Below, in pieces: positions 40,866-52,191 of a DNA stretch of 64,000 nucleotides. Under the pieces are notes generated by a model, which saw nothing but the letters and a program-made list of their open reading frames with translations, ran no database searches and was not told the origin of the DNA. The position numbers and the translations under genes are program-made. This DNA is from Mycobacterium paraense (GTDB taxonomy: Bacteria; Actinomycetota; Actinomycetes; Mycobacteriales; Mycobacteriaceae). The DNA lies in assembly GCF_002101815.1 (NCBI RefSeq), contig NZ_LQPM01000002.1, positions 1 to 64,000 of the forward strand. The letters run 5' to 3'. Each line of letters starts with the position of its first letter. Within the stretch, counting starts at the first letter, position 1.

Positions 40866-42248
40866 GTGCCACGCCATCCGTCCGTGCCCGCCCACTCGAT
40901 CGCCCCCGCCTACACCACGCGCTTGTTCACCGCGCCGGTGCCCGCGCTGCGCCTCCCCGACGAGTCCATGGATCCCGACGCGGCGTACCGCTTCATCCAC
41001 GACGAACTGATGCTCGACGGCAGCTCGCGGCTGAACCTGGCCACGTTCGTCACCACCTGGATGGATCCCGAGGCCGGCAAGCTGATGGCCGAGACCTTCG
41101 ACAAGAACATGATCGACAAGGACGAATACCCGGCCACCGCGGCCATCGAGCAGCGCTGCGTCTGCATGGTCGCCGACCTGTTCCACGCCGAAGGCCTCAA
41201 GGACGACGACCCCTCGAGCGCCATCGGGGTGTCCACCATCGGTTCCAGCGAGGCGGTCATGCTGGGCGGGCTGGCGCTGAAGTGGCGCTGGCGCCAGAAG
41301 GTCGGAAAGGATTGGCGCACGCGCACTCCCAATTTGGTGATGGGCTCCAACGTCCAGGTGGTGTGGGAGAAGTTCTGCCGCTACTTCGACGTCGAACCGC
41401 GGTACCTGCCGATGGAGGAGGGGCGCTACGTCATCACCCCCGAGCAGGTGGTCGACGCCGTCGACGAGGACACCATCGGCGTCGTCGCGATCCTCGGCAC
41501 CACCTACACCGGCGAGCTGGAACCGATTGCACAGATCTGCAAGGCGCTGGACAAGCTGGCGGCCGGCGGCGGCGTGGACGTCCCGGTGCACGTCGACGCG
41601 GCCAGCGGCGGCTTCGTGGTCCCGTTCCTGCACCCGGAGCTGGTGTGGGACTTCCGGCTGCCGCGGGTGGTGTCGATCAACGTCAGCGGCCACAAGTACG
41701 GGCTGACGTACCCGGGCGTCGGGTTCGTGGTGTGGCGCGGCGCCGAGCATCTGCCCGAGGATCTCGTGTTCCACGTCAACTACCTGGGCGGCGACATGCC
41801 GACCTTCACGCTGAACTTCTCCCGCCCCGGCAACCAGGTGGTCGGCCAGTACTACAACTTCCTGCGCCTGGGCCGCGAGGGCTACACCAAGGTCATGCAG
41901 AGCCTGTCGTCGACGGCGCGCTGGCTCGGAGAGCAGCTGCGCGAAGGCGAGCACTGCGAGCTGATTTCCGACGGCTCGGCGATCCCGGTCATCAGCTTCC
42001 GGCTGGCCAAGGACCGCGGCTACACCGAATTCGACGTCTCCCACGAGCTGCGCGGGTACGGCTGGCAGGTGCCCGCCTACACCATGCCCGACAACGCCAC
42101 CGACGTCTCGGTGCTGAGGATCGTGGTGCGCGAGGGGCTCTCCGCCGACCTGGCCCGGGCGCTGCACGACGACGCCCGCAGCGCGCTGGCGTCGCTGGAC
42201 AAGCTCAAGCCGGGCGGGCATTACGACGCCCAGCACTTCGCCCACTAG
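40866..42248 (+). CDS. gadB: Glutamate decarboxylase
   Basis: The protein has 460 residues from GTG 40866, GAAAGGAT upstream. It is a PLP-dependent group II decarboxylase: the cofactor lysine is K277 in INVSGHKYGLTYPGVGF; HVDAASGGFVVPF provides the Asp/His that hold the cofactor ring; IGSSEAVMLGGLALKW is the GAD-type substrate region. It makes GABA from glutamate and consumes a proton, relevant to acid tolerance and the GABA shunt. It is 18 bases after nnrD, as in M. tuberculosis (Rv3432c). Confidence 0.95.
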   Translation: MPRHPSVPAHSIAPAYTTRLFTAPVPALRLPDESMDPDAAYRFIHDELMLDGSSRLNLATFVTTWMDPEAGKLMAETFDKNMIDKDEYPATAAIEQRCVCMVADLFHAEGLKDDDPSSAIGVSTIGSSEAVMLGGLALKWRWRQKVGKDWRTRTPNLVMGSNVQVVWEKFCRYFDVEPRYLPMEEGRYVITPEQVVDAVDEDTIGVVAILGTTYTGELEPIAQICKALDKLAAGGGVDVPVHVDAASGGFVVPFLHPELVWDFRLPRVVSINVSGHKYGLTYPGVGFVVWRGAEHLPEDLVFHVNYLGGDMPTFTLNFSRPGNQVVGQYYNFLRLGREGYTKVMQSLSSTARWLGEQLREGEHCELISDGSAIPVISFRLAKDRGYTEFDVSHELRGYGWQVPAYTMPDNATDVSVLRIVVREGLSADLARALHDDARSALASLDKLKPGGHYDAQHFAH

Positions 42249-42263
42249 GCGTTCAGCGCCGAA

Positions 42264-42312
42264 CGTCGACTTGTGGCGCTGATCAGGCCGAATCCCCGAC
42301 AACAAGTCGACG
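42264..42312. repeat. Inverted repeat between gadB and alr
   Basis: Perfect 11-base arms CGTCGACTTGT (42264-42274) and ACAAGTCGACG (42302-42312) enclose 27 bases. The style (…GTCGACTTGT…ACAAGTCGAC…) is that of short mycobacterial intergenic palindromes. It could terminate gadB transcription; no T-run is present. Confidence 0.6.
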
Positions 42313-42342
42313 CTCGACGACGCTTGCGGCGCTTCTGGGACA

Positions 42343-43518
42343 ATGGCGGGCGTGTCCGCTACGCCGATATCCCTGACGCCCGGCATCCTCGCCGAGGCCG
42401 TCGTGGACCTGGGCGCCGTCGCGCACAACGTCCGGGTGCTGCGCGAGCACGCCGGCGGCGCGGGAGTGATGGCCGTGGTCAAGGCCGACGGCTACGGCCA
42501 CGGCGCGACGCGGGTCGCCCGCACTGCCCTGGCCGCCGGGGCGGCGGAGCTGGGCGTCGCCACCGTCGACGAGGCGCTGGCGCTGCGGGCCGACGGCATC
42601 ACCGCGCGGGTGCTGGCGTGGCTGCACCCGCCCGGCATCGACTTCGCGCCGGCCCTGCTGGGCGATGTCGAGATCGCCGTGTCCTCGGTGCGCCAGCTCG
42701 ACGAGGTGGTCGACGCCGTGCGCCGGACCGGGCGGACGGCCACGGTGACCGTCAAGGTGGACACCGGGCTCAACCGCAACGGCGTCGCCCCGGCGCAGTA
42801 CCCCGCGATGCTGAGCGCGCTGCGCGCCGCCGTCGCCGAGGACGCCATCCGGCTGCGGGGAGTGATGTCGCACATGGTGTACGCCGACCAGCCCGACAAC
42901 CCCATCAACGACGTTCAGGCCCAACGGCTTTCCGACATGCTGGCGCTGGCGCGCACCGAGGGCGTGCGGTTCGAGGTTGCCCACCTGGCGAATTCGGCGG
43001 CCACGATGTCGCGGCCCGACCTGGCCTTCGATCTGGTGCGGCCCGGCATCGCGGTGTACGGCCTGAGCCCGGTGCCCGGGCTCGGCAACATGGGGCTGGT
43101 CCCGGCGATGACGGTGAAATGTCCCGTCGCGCTGGTGAAGTCGATTCGCGCCGGCGAGAGCGTGTCCTATGGGCACACCTGGACGGCGCAAACCGACACC
43201 AACCTGGCGCTGCTGCCGATCGGCTACGCCGACGGTGTGTTCCGCTCGCTGGGCGGGCGCCTCGAGGTGCTGATCAACGGCAGGCGGCGGCCAGGCGCGG
43301 GCCGGATCTGCATGGACCAGTTCGTGGTCGACCTGGGTCCCGGGCCGCTCGACGTCGCCGAGGGCGACGAGGCGATCCTGTTCGGGCCCGGCACCAGCGG
43401 CGAACCCACCGCGCAAGACTGGGCCGACCTGCTCGGCACCATCCACTACGAAGTGGTCACCAGCCCCCGGGGGCGGATCACCAGAACCTATCGCGAGGCC
43501 GAAACCGTTGAGCGCTGA
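42343..43518 (+). CDS. alr: Alanine racemase
   Basis: The 391-residue protein is a fold-type III PLP enzyme. K47 in [11 protein letters not shown] binds the cofactor; the second catalytic base Tyr lies in [22 protein letters not shown] and [11 protein letters not shown] complete the site. It makes D-alanine for peptidoglycan and is the target of D-cycloserine. Start ATG 42343; GTG 42352 is a possible alternative. Its end overlaps the next gene by 11 bases. Confidence 0.97.
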   Translation: MAGVSATPISLTPGILAEAVVDLGAVAHNVRVLREHAGGAGVMAVVKADGYGHGATRVARTALAAGAAELGVATVDEALALRADGITARVLAWLHPPGIDFAPALLGDVEIAVSSVRQLDEVVDAVRRTGRTATVTVKVDTGLNRNGVAPAQYPAMLSALRAAVAEDAIRLRGVMSHMVYADQPDNPINDVQAQRLSDMLALARTEGVRFEVAHLANSAATMSRPDLAFDLVRPGIAVYGLSPVPGLGNMGLVPAMTVKCPVALVKSIRAGESVSYGHTWTAQTDTNLALLPIGYADGVFRSLGGRLEVLINGRRRPGAGRICMDQFVVDLGPGPLDVAEGDEAILFGPGTSGEPTAQDWADLLGTIHYEVVTSPRGRITRTYREAETVER

Positions 43519-44623
43519 GAGGACCCGCAGGCGCCAGAGGGGCAGGGCCTGGCTTGCGGGCGGCGCCGGGGTGACCGCCGTCGCCACCATCGTCGGGGCC
43601 TCCGCCCGCCGGTCGATGACCCAGCGCGCCACCGCTCTCGAAGACCCTTACGCCGACGAGGATTTCGAGCGGATCGACCACGACCGCGCCTACGTGGTGA
43701 CCACACCCGACGGGGTGCCGCTGGCCGTGCGCGAGGCGGGGCCGGTGGACGCCCACGTGACCATGGTCTTCGTCCACGGTTTCTGCCTGCGGATGGGCGC
43801 CTTCCATTTCCAGCGGACCCGGCTGCCCAACCGGTTGGGCGCGCCCGTGCGGATGGTGTTCTACGACCAGCGCGGGCACGGGCGCTCCGGCGCCGCCGAG
43901 CCCGAGACCTACACGCTGACCCAACTGGGCGAGGACCTGGAGACCGTGCTGGCCGAGGTCGCCCCGCGCGGGGTGGTCGTGCTGGTCGGCCATTCGATGG
44001 GCGGCATGACGGTGTTGTCGCACGCCCGCCAGTTCCCCGAGCACTACGGCAGCAGGATCGTCGGCGCCGCGATCATTTCCTCGGCGGCCGAGGGGGTTAC
44101 CCGCTCGCCCCTGGGCGAGATCCTGAAAAACCCTGCGCTGGAAGCGTTCCGGTTCACCGCCCGCTCCGCGCCGAAGCTGATGCACCGCGGCCGCAACGTG
44201 TCGCGGTCGCTGATCGGGCCGATCCTGCGCGCCGCGTCCTACAGCGACCTGCAGGTCAGCCGGAGCCTGGACGCGTTCTCCCAGCGGATGATGAACGGCA
44301 CCCCCATCGCCACCATGGTGGGCTTCCTGGACGCGCTGGAAAAGCACGACGAAACCGCCGGGCTGTGGACGTTGCTCAGGGTGCCCACGCTGATCGCCTG
44401 CGGCGACCACGATCTGCTCACCCCGGACGAATACTCGCGGAAGATGGCGGCCTCGCTGCCGCGCTCCGAGCTGGTCATCGTCAGCGGCGCGAGCCACCTG
44501 GCGCTGCTGGACAAGCCAGAGGCCATCAACGACGGGCTGGTTCGGCTGGTGCGGCGGGCCGTCCCGGGCAAGTGGGCCCTGCGGTACCGGCGGCTCAAGC
44601 AACGGCTGCGGCGCCATGGGTGA
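43508..44623 (+). CDS. Alpha/beta hydrolase
   Basis: The protein has 371 residues from TTG 43508, inside the end of alr. A basic N-terminus and one hydrophobic helix (~15-32) suggest membrane anchoring. The hydrolase domain has oxyanion HGFC, nucleophile GHSMGGM, acid in [10 protein letters not shown] and His in [12 protein letters not shown]. The substrate could be a lipid ester or epoxide; nothing decides. It is in the alr-tsaE operon. In M. tuberculosis I recall alr directly before tsaE, so this looks like an insertion. Confidence 0.85.
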   Translation: MSAERTRRRQRGRAWLAGGAGVTAVATIVGASARRSMTQRATALEDPYADEDFERIDHDRAYVVTTPDGVPLAVREAGPVDAHVTMVFVHGFCLRMGAFHFQRTRLPNRLGAPVRMVFYDQRGHGRSGAAEPETYTLTQLGEDLETVLAEVAPRGVVVLVGHSMGGMTVLSHARQFPEHYGSRIVGAAIISSAAEGVTRSPLGEILKNPALEAFRFTARSAPKLMHRGRNVSRSLIGPILRAASYSDLQVSRSLDAFSQRMMNGTPIATMVGFLDALEKHDETAGLWTLLRVPTLIACGDHDLLTPDEYSRKMAASLPRSELVIVSGASHLALLDKPEAINDGLVRLVRRAVPGKWALRYRRLKQRLRRHG

Positions 44624-45131
44624 GGGCGTCGACCCGCCGCGCCCGGCTGCGCCGCGCTTGCGATCGCCGCGGGGTGAGGGCGGCACGGCCACGCTCGAGC
44701 GCGTTGAGGACACCGTCGCGCTCGGCTCGCGGCTGGGCCGGGACTTGCGGGCCGGTGACGTGGTGGTGCTCTCCGGCCCGCTGGGAGCGGGAAAGACGGT
44801 GCTGGCCAAGGGGATTGCCGCGGCGATGGACGTCGACGGGCCGGTCACGTCGCCGTCGTACGTGCTGGCCCGGGTGCACCCGCCGCGGCGGTCCGGCGCG
44901 CCGGCGATGATCCACGTCGACATGTACCGGCTCCTCGATCAGGGCCGCGCCGACCTGCTGGGCGAGCTCGATTCCCTCGACCTCGACACCGATCTCGACG
45001 ACGCGGTCGTCGTGGTCGAGTGGGGTGAGGGACTCGCCGAACGCCTCTCCGAGCGGCACCTCGACGTCCGCCTGGAGCGGGTCAGCCAGTCCGACGTGCG
45101 GATCGCCACCTGGGAATGGGGTGGGCCGTGA
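44616..45131 (+). CDS. tsaE: tRNA t6A synthesis ATPase TsaE
   Basis: The protein has 171 residues from ATG 44616. The P-loop is SGPLGAGKTVLAKG (about residues 51-64); TSPSYVLARVH and HVDMYRL are the conserved Thr and Asp-Tyr-Arg motifs. It drives turnover of the TsaBD complex in threonylcarbamoyl-A37 synthesis. Its residues ~5-18 (VDPPRPAAPRLRSP) are encoded by an inverted copy of a dispersed palindromic element and are probably not part of the ancestral protein. The conserved domain begins near TATLERVEDTVALG. Confidence 0.93.
   Translation: MGEGVDPPRPAAPRLRSPRGEGGTATLERVEDTVALGSRLGRDLRAGDVVVLSGPLGAGKTVLAKGIAAAMDVDGPVTSPSYVLARVHPPRRSGAPAMIHVDMYRLLDQGRADLLGELDSLDLDTDLDDAVVVVEWGEGLAERLSERHLDVRLERVSQSDVRIATWEWGGP
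44630..44669. repeat. Dispersed palindromic element, copy D (inverted, inside tsaE)
   Basis: Read on the minus strand, this stretch gives CGGCGATCGCAAGCGCGGCG then CAGCCGGGCGCGGCGGGTCG. That matches copy A at 9171 with one internal change (C for T) over 40 bases. It lies 14 bases inside the tsaE coding region and preserves the frame. This is a coding copy of an otherwise intergenic element. Confidence 0.8.
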
Positions 45132-45748
45132 CTCTCGTTCTCGCCCTGGACACTTCGACCCCGGCCGTGACCGCCGGCGTCGTACGGCTGCCCGATCAGG
45201 TGCTGGCCGAGCGGGTCACCGTGGACGCCCGCGCACACGCCGAGCGGTTGACACCCAACGCGCTCGCCGCCCTCGCCGACGCCGGGCTGACGATGGCCGA
45301 CCTCGATGCCGTCGTGGTGGGTTGCGGGCCGGGCCCGTTCACCGGCCTGCGCGCCGGGATGGCCACCGCCGCCGCCTACGGCCACGCGCTGGGCATCCCG
45401 GTGCGCGGGGTGTGCAGCCTGGACGCGATCGGGGTGCGCACCAGCGGCGACGTCCTGGTGGTCACCGACGCCCGCCGCCGCGAGGTGTACTGGGCGCGCT
45501 ACCGCGACGGCTTCCGCATGGCGGGACCGGGAGTCGATGCGCCCGCCGACGTCGACCCCGGGCCGGCGCGGGCGGTGGCGGGCTCGCCCGACCACGCGGC
45601 GCTGTTCGGCCTGCCCGTCTGCGGCCCCGTCCACCCGACGCCCGCCGGCCTGGTCGCGGCGGTGCCCGACTGGTCCGAGCGCCCGCTGCCGCTCGTGGCG
45701 CTCTATCTGCGCCGGCCCGACGCCAAACCCCTGGCGGCTCCCCGATGA
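45128..45748 (+). CDS. tsaB: tRNA t6A synthesis protein TsaB
   Basis: The protein has 206 residues from GTG 45128, overlapping the tsaE stop (GTGA); ATG 45116 is an alternative. It is an ASKHA-fold TsaD paralogue: [16 protein letters not shown], the [18 protein letters not shown] loop, and [27 protein letters not shown]. It is the partner and scaffold of TsaD. Confidence 0.94.
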   Translation: MTLVLALDTSTPAVTAGVVRLPDQVLAERVTVDARAHAERLTPNALAALADAGLTMADLDAVVVGCGPGPFTGLRAGMATAAAYGHALGIPVRGVCSLDAIGVRTSGDVLVVTDARRREVYWARYRDGFRMAGPGVDAPADVDPGPARAVAGSPDHAALFGLPVCGPVHPTPAGLVAAVPDWSERPLPLVALYLRRPDAKPLAAPR

Positions 45749-46212
45749 CCGCCCCCAGCGAGCCGGTGACCCTCGGCGCGTTGGCGCCCGCCGACGCCGC
45801 GCGCTGCGCCGAGCTGGAGGCGCAGCTGTTCCCCGGCGACGATCCGTGGCCCGCGGTCGCGTTCAACCGGGAACTGGCCGCCAAGCACAACCACTACGTG
45901 GCCGCCCGCGTGGGCGGCACGCTGGTCGGCTACGCAGGCATCTCGCGGCTGGGCCGCACCCCGCCGTTCGAGTACGAGGTGCACACCATCGGGGTGGACC
46001 CGGCCTATCAGGGCCGGGGCATCGGCCGCCGGTTGCTCGACGAACTGCTCGCCTTCGCCGACGGCGGCGCCGTCTACCTCGAGGTGCGCACCGACAACGA
46101 GGCGGCCATCGCGCTGTACCGCAGCACGGGATTCGAGCAGATCGGCCTGCGCAAGCGCTACTACCGAATCAGCGGCGCCGACGCGTACACGATGCGGCGG
46201 GAACCCCAATGA
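45745..46212 (+). CDS. rimI: Ribosomal-protein-alanine N-acetyltransferase
   Basis: The protein has 155 residues from ATG 45745, overlapping the tsaB stop (ATGA). It is a GNAT enzyme: acetyl-CoA loop [34 protein letters not shown] at the C-terminus. It acetylates N-terminal alanine of S18 in E. coli; substrates in mycobacteria may be broader. It is embedded in the tsa operon. Confidence 0.93.
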   Translation: MTAPSEPVTLGALAPADAARCAELEAQLFPGDDPWPAVAFNRELAAKHNHYVAARVGGTLVGYAGISRLGRTPPFEYEVHTIGVDPAYQGRGIGRRLLDELLAFADGGAVYLEVRTDNEAAIALYRSTGFEQIGLRKRYYRISGADAYTMRREPQ

Positions 46213-47234
46213 CCGTCATCCTGGCCATCGAAACCTCCTGCGACGAAACGGGAGTCGGCATCGCGCGCCTGGACTCCGACGGCACCGTCACCCTGCTCGC
46301 CGACGAGGTGGCCTCCAGCGTCGACGAACACGTCCGCTTCGGCGGCGTCGTCCCCGAGGTCGCCTCCCGCGCGCACCTCGAGGCGCTGGGCCCGGCCATG
46401 CGCCGCGCGCTGGCGGCCGCCGGCCTGGACAAGCCCGACGTCGTCGCGGCCACCATCGGGCCCGGGCTGGCCGGGGCCCTGCTGGTGGGAGTCGCCGCCG
46501 CCAAGGCGTATTCGGCCGCCTGGGACGTGCCGTTCTACGCCGTCAACCATCTGGGCGGGCACCTGGCCGCCGACGTCTACGAGCACGGGCCGCTGCCCGA
46601 GTGCGTGGCGCTGCTGGTGTCCGGCGGGCACACGCACCTGCTGCACGTGCGGTCCCTCGGCGAACCGATCATCGAGCTGGGCAGCACCGTCGACGACGCC
46701 GCCGGCGAGGCCTACGACAAGGTGGCGCGGCTGCTGGGGCTGGGCTATCCGGGCGGCAAGGTGCTCGACGACCTGGCCCGCACCGGCGACCGCGACGCGA
46801 TCGCCTTTCCGCGCGGCATGACCGGCCCGGCCGACGACGCGTACGCCTTCAGCTTCTCCGGGCTGAAGACCGCCGTCGCCCGGTACGTCGAGAGCCATCC
46901 CGACGCGGCGACCCCCGACATCGCCGCCGGCTTCCAGGAGGCCGTCGCCGACGTGCTCACCATGAAGGCGGTGCGCGCGGCCACCGCGCTGGGCGTCTCG
47001 ACGCTGCTCATCGCCGGGGGAGTGGCCGCGAACTCGCGGCTGCGGGAGCTCGCCACGCAGCGCTGCGCGGCCGCGGGGCTGACCCTGCGGATCCCCCGCC
47101 CCCGGCTGTGCACCGACAACGGGGCGATGATCGCCGCCTTCGCGGCGCACCTGGTGGCCGCGGGCGCGCCGCCCTCGCCCCTGGACGTGCCCAGCGACCC
47201 CGGCCTGCCGGTGGTAAAAGCGCAGGTGAACTGA
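46209..47234 (+). CDS. tsaD: tRNA N6-threonylcarbamoyladenosine transferase TsaD
   Basis: The protein has 341 residues from ATG 46209, overlapping the rimI stop. It is the catalytic subunit for t6A37: [13 protein letters not shown], the metal-binding [22 protein letters not shown], and [13 protein letters not shown]. It transfers the threonylcarbamoyl group to A37 of ANN-decoding tRNAs. It is last of four overlapping genes, tsaE-tsaB-rimI-tsaD, upstream of the heat-shock promoter. Confidence 0.97.
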   Translation: MTVILAIETSCDETGVGIARLDSDGTVTLLADEVASSVDEHVRFGGVVPEVASRAHLEALGPAMRRALAAAGLDKPDVVAATIGPGLAGALLVGVAAAKAYSAAWDVPFYAVNHLGGHLAADVYEHGPLPECVALLVSGGHTHLLHVRSLGEPIIELGSTVDDAAGEAYDKVARLLGLGYPGGKVLDDLARTGDRDAIAFPRGMTGPADDAYAFSFSGLKTAVARYVESHPDAATPDIAAGFQEAVADVLTMKAVRAATALGVSTLLIAGGVAANSRLRELATQRCAAAGLTLRIPRPRLCTDNGAMIAAFAAHLVAAGAPPSPLDVPSDPGLPVVKAQVN

Positions 47235-47283
47235 TGTTCGCTCAGCGCGGACACGCCAATGTTTCAGAAGCACCGGGGCGCCC

Positions 47284-47312
47284 TTGAGTGCTAGCACTCG
47301 CATGTATAGAGT
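47284..47312 (+). promoter_or_regulatory. Candidate groESL promoter
   Basis: TTGAGT at 47284-47289 and TAGAGT at 47307-47312, 17 bases apart, overlap the CIRCE operator. This is the expected arrangement for HrcA repression. The alternative -10 TATAGA (47305-47310) would give a 15-base spacer. The leader to groES is about 170 bases. Confidence 0.6.
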
Positions 47313-47317
47313 GCTAG
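47291..47317. promoter_or_regulatory. CIRCE operator (HrcA site) upstream of groESL
   Basis: CTAGCACTC, nine bases, GAGTGCTAG: the arms are perfect complements with the N9 spacer of the CIRCE consensus (TTAGCACTC-N9-GAGTGCTAA). Binding of HrcA represses groESL until heat shock. Confidence 0.92.
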
Positions 47318-47488
47318 GTGGCAATCGGCCACGCCCTGCGCCGGCACCCGCGACGACGGCGCTCGGGCAACGGATGGATGCTGGATCAACTGATAATTCG
47401 GGCGGTTCGGGGCTTGCCCCGGACCGACCGCCAATTCCGGCCGGGGCACCGTGCCCCGGACCCGACAAACTAGTGGAGGGCTCCAATC

Positions 47489-49508
<2,020 letters not shown>

Positions 49509-49520
49509 GTAGTGCCAAGG

Positions 49521-49558
49521 AAACACCCCCGGTTCATCGCCGGGGGTGTTTCTCTTTT
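49521..49558 (+). terminator. Intrinsic terminator of groESL
   Basis: The perfect 12-base arms AAACACCCCCGG and CCGGGGGTGTTT with a 7-base loop are followed by CTCTTTT, 13 bases after the groEL1 stop. It is the clearest factor-independent terminator in the window. Confidence 0.9.
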
Positions 49559-49631
49559 GGCCGTCCGTGATGCTCACTCGCAATGCTGCGCACTAACGTC
49601 GACTCTGCGGAACAGTGAGGAGAAAGGACCC

Positions 49632-50210
49632 ATGGGAAAGCCTGCTGCGTACGACTCATCGGTCGTCGTTCCACTTCCGGACGAGGACGAGATCGCTCGA
49701 TCCATCGGCGATGGGTATGACCCCGACACCACGCTGAACGTCCTGAAGATGATGAGCGGGACGGGAGACTTCTTTCCCGCGCTGATCGGCATGGTGAAGG
49801 CCGTCTTTGGTGAGCCAGACATCGACGCCAAGCACCGTGAGGTCATCATTTTGCGCGCCGCGTCGGTACTCAACTGCCCCTACGAGTGGCAGGCGAACGA
49901 ACTGATGGCCCGCAACGCGGGCCTCACGGCATCCGAGATAGACGCCGTCGCCGGCGACGCCCCTGGGGGGCTGGCTGACCTCGACGCCGACTATCGGCTG
50001 TTGATCGCGGCCACCGATGAGCTCCTCACGTCCGCCACGCTGACGGACGACACGTTGCGGTCTCTGCTCGACAGGTTCGGGACCACGACCACGCGCAAAT
50101 ACATCGCCACCATTGCGTGGTTCAGCCTGCTGAGTCTGTTTCTCAACGGCACCAGGGTTCCGATGGAAACGACTGACAAGATCGGCCAGCGGAGCTCGCC
50201 CCTCGGCTGA
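49632..50210 (+). CDS. Carboxymuconolactone-decarboxylase/AhpD-like protein
   Basis: The protein has 192 residues from ATG 49632 with GAGGAGAAAGG before it. It is an all-helical CMD-type protein: LIGMVKAVFGEPDIDAKHREVIILRAASVLNCPYEWQANELMARNAG, here spanning about residues 50-97. The redox CxxC of AhpD is reduced to one Cys (NCPYEW), so disulfide reductase activity is unlikely. Function unknown. It starts the accessory block after groEL1. Confidence 0.82.
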   Translation: MGKPAAYDSSVVVPLPDEDEIARSIGDGYDPDTTLNVLKMMSGTGDFFPALIGMVKAVFGEPDIDAKHREVIILRAASVLNCPYEWQANELMARNAGLTASEIDAVAGDAPGGLADLDADYRLLIAATDELLTSATLTDDTLRSLLDRFGTTTTRKYIATIAWFSLLSLFLNGTRVPMETTDKIGQRSSPLG

Positions 50211-50600
50211 TCCCGAGCCCTGAAGGAGAAGTCGACGCCCGCTGGGCCGTGGGGCTAACGTACGAAAGCCCAACGGTTTTCATGCATAAGCCCCACGGTC
50301 GGCGTCATGTGCATTGGGCGTGAGGCTCGGTCTCTGGTTGGGTTGGCAACGAGGACGGCGACCAGGGAAGCGGGCTGATCCTCTTCTGCGGCAGGTCGAT
50401 CGGGTATGAGGACCCAGCCGTCGGCTACGCACGAACCGGGCGGGCGCCGCTCGACGAGACCGTCACCTTCGTACACGGTTAGTCCGCCCCGGTGGTCGGG
50501 GACGGGCTCCTTCGACAGGGTTGACGCGCCCCCGCGCTCGGGTGCACTGTGATACTCGTCATATGACCACTGGTCATACGTGGCAGAAAGGCGGCCGTCC
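50211..50600. other. Intergenic region with palindromic operator and a weak minus-strand frame
   Basis: This 390-base stretch contains the operator at 50562-50578. A minus-strand frame (GTG 50476 to 50255, 73 codons; MYEGDGLVERRPPGS...) has codons such as CTA, ATA, CGA and GTA that are rare in the neighbouring genes. It has no ribosome-binding site that I can see. It may be a gene remnant or non-coding. No other feature is evident. Confidence 0.4.
50562..50578. promoter_or_regulatory. Palindromic operator upstream of diiron gene
   Basis: TATGACCA-C-TGGTCATA is a perfect inverted repeat of 8-base arms about one centre, 22 bases before the GTG of the ferritin-like gene. The size suits a TetR- or GntR-type dimer. 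No regulator gene is adjacent, so the repressor must be encoded elsewhere. Confidence 0.65.
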
Positions 50601-51701
50601 GTGACCACCAAGGACAAGTACACAGAGGTGCCGACCCCGTACTCGTGGGAGGTTCCCAGCGTCGGCGACGCGCGCTTCACGTGGGAGTACGACGACGGCC
50701 GCGCGCGGCTCCTGTCCCTCTACCAAAAGGGGAAGGACAAGCAGTGGGACGCCCAGTCGCGCATCGACTGGGCGCAAGACGTCGACCCGATGAACCCGGT
50801 CGGGCTGCCCGACGAATTCCACCCGCTGTTCGGCAGCCCGATGTGGGACGCCGCCGACGACGCGCGTCGCGCCGAGATGCGCCAGCACTTCCAGGCCTGG
50901 CAGTTCTCGCAGTTCCTGCACGGCGAGCAGGGCGCGATGGTGTGCGCCGCCAAGATCGTCGAAGTCGTCCCGGACCTGGACGCCAAGTTCTACGCGGCCA
51001 CCCAGACCATGGACGAGGCCCGGCACGTCGAGGCGTTCTCGCGGTTCCTGCAGGAGAAGGTCGACCTGGTCTACCCGATCAACAAGCACCTGACCGCGCT
51101 GCTGGACGACACCCTGCGCGACTCGCGCTGGGACATGCCCTACCTCGGCATGCAGGTGCTCATCGAGGGACTCGCGCTCGCCGCCTTCGGGGTGCTGCGC
51201 GACATGGCGCCGCAGGACTCACTGGCCAAGCAGTTGCTGGCCTACGTCATGCAGGACGAGGCCCGGCACGTCGCCTTCGGCCGCATCTCGCTCAAGGACT
51301 ACTACGCCGCGCTGACCAAGGCCGAACGGGACGAGCGGGAAGAGTTCGTCGTGGACGCCTGCTACCTGATGCGCGACCGGTTCCGCGGCGAGGAGGTCTT
51401 CGAGACGCTCGGCATGGACGTCCAAGCGTGCGCCGAGTGGGTCGACTCGTCGCCGCTGATGATCCAGTTCCGCTCGCACCTGTTCAGCCGCATCGTGCCG
51501 ATCGTCAAGGACATCGGGTTGTGGGGCGACAAGGTCCAGCAGGCCTTCCGGGACATGGGCGTGCTCGACATGGCCGGCTTCGACATCGAGGCGTTGATGA
51601 AGGCCGACGAGGACCAGGCCGACGCGCTCGACAAGGCGCACGCCGAGATGGCCGACCGGGCCAGCGAGGTGGACGAGGTGATCGCGGCCGGCGCGAGCTG
51701 A
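50601..51701 (+). CDS. Ferritin-like diiron protein
   Basis: The protein has 366 residues from GTG 50601, AGAAAGG ten bases upstream. It has a four-helix diiron set: E109 (FLHGEQGAM), E139-x-x-H142 (TMDEARHVEAF), E189 (LIEGLALAAFG) and E220-x-x-H223 (MQDEARHVAFG). This is the E...ExxH...E...ExxH ligand pattern of ribonucleotide-reductase-R2-like oxygenases and oxidases. Probable role: O2-dependent oxidation of a small molecule; the substrate is unknown. A palindromic operator sits just upstream, pointing to inducible expression. Confidence 0.88.
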   Translation: MTTKDKYTEVPTPYSWEVPSVGDARFTWEYDDGRARLLSLYQKGKDKQWDAQSRIDWAQDVDPMNPVGLPDEFHPLFGSPMWDAADDARRAEMRQHFQAWQFSQFLHGEQGAMVCAAKIVEVVPDLDAKFYAATQTMDEARHVEAFSRFLQEKVDLVYPINKHLTALLDDTLRDSRWDMPYLGMQVLIEGLALAAFGVLRDMAPQDSLAKQLLAYVMQDEARHVAFGRISLKDYYAALTKAERDEREEFVVDACYLMRDRFRGEEVFETLGMDVQACAEWVDSSPLMIQFRSHLFSRIVPIVKDIGLWGDKVQQAFRDMGVLDMAGFDIEALMKADEDQADALDKAHAEMADRASEVDEVIAAGAS

Positions 51702-51717
51702 CCCGGAGGTGTGGCCG

Positions 51718-52119
51718 TCAGAGCCCGGCGATGACGATGCCCACCCCGGCCACGATCGACACCGCGAGCGACACCAACAGGAAGCCGACCAACCCTTCCC
51801 TGCCCGCCGAGGCGACGTTGTCGGTCGCCGCGATCGGCGCGAATTTGCGGCCGGCGTCCCATGCTGCGGCGAGCAGCGTCGCCAGCCAGTTCGCAAAGGC
51901 GGCATAGACGATCAGCGCGACCGCCGTGATCCCCCACGCGGCGGGCAGGTGGATGTGTGGCCAGAGCAGGCCGAGCACCACCAGGAACATGCCGTTGAGT
52001 ACCGCCTCGAGGTGGCTGGACAGCCCCATGCGGGGGTTCTTCAGTGCGGGAATGGCAAACCCGGTGAGCAGGCCGAGGAGAAACAGGACCAATCCGAGCG
52101 TGAAGAGCACCGTCTGCAT
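51718..52119 (-). CDS. Four-helix membrane protein, HabA-like
   Basis: The protein has 133 residues from ATG 52119. Four hydrophobic helices: TVLFTLGLVLFLLGLLTGF, an AVLNGMFLVVLGLLW segment, WGITAVALIVYAAFANWLATLLAA, and GFLLVSLAVSIVAGVGIVIAG. The IPALKNPRMGLSSHLEAVLNGM motif resembles, from memory, hydroxylaminobenzene mutases of the HabA type. That enzyme rearranges hydroxylamino-aromatics; here the link is only similarity. Convergent with the diiron gene. Confidence 0.65.
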   Translation of the reverse strand: MQTVLFTLGLVLFLLGLLTGFAIPALKNPRMGLSSHLEAVLNGMFLVVLGLLWPHIHLPAAWGITAVALIVYAAFANWLATLLAAAWDAGRKFAPIAATDNVASAGREGLVGFLLVSLAVSIVAGVGIVIAGL

Positions 52120-52191
52120 GTCAGCACAGTAGGGGCGTGGGGCCGCGCCCGCCGCCGCCTTCGCCGATCGCGGCAAAAATATGAGAGGCAT

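Noticed and set aside
40026..42482. Very long open frame (818 codons) on the minus strand antisense to nnrD and gadB
   Set aside because: Its composition is Arg/Gly/Val/His-rich with no domain, and it mirrors two well-conserved genes. High GC leaves antisense frames open by chance.
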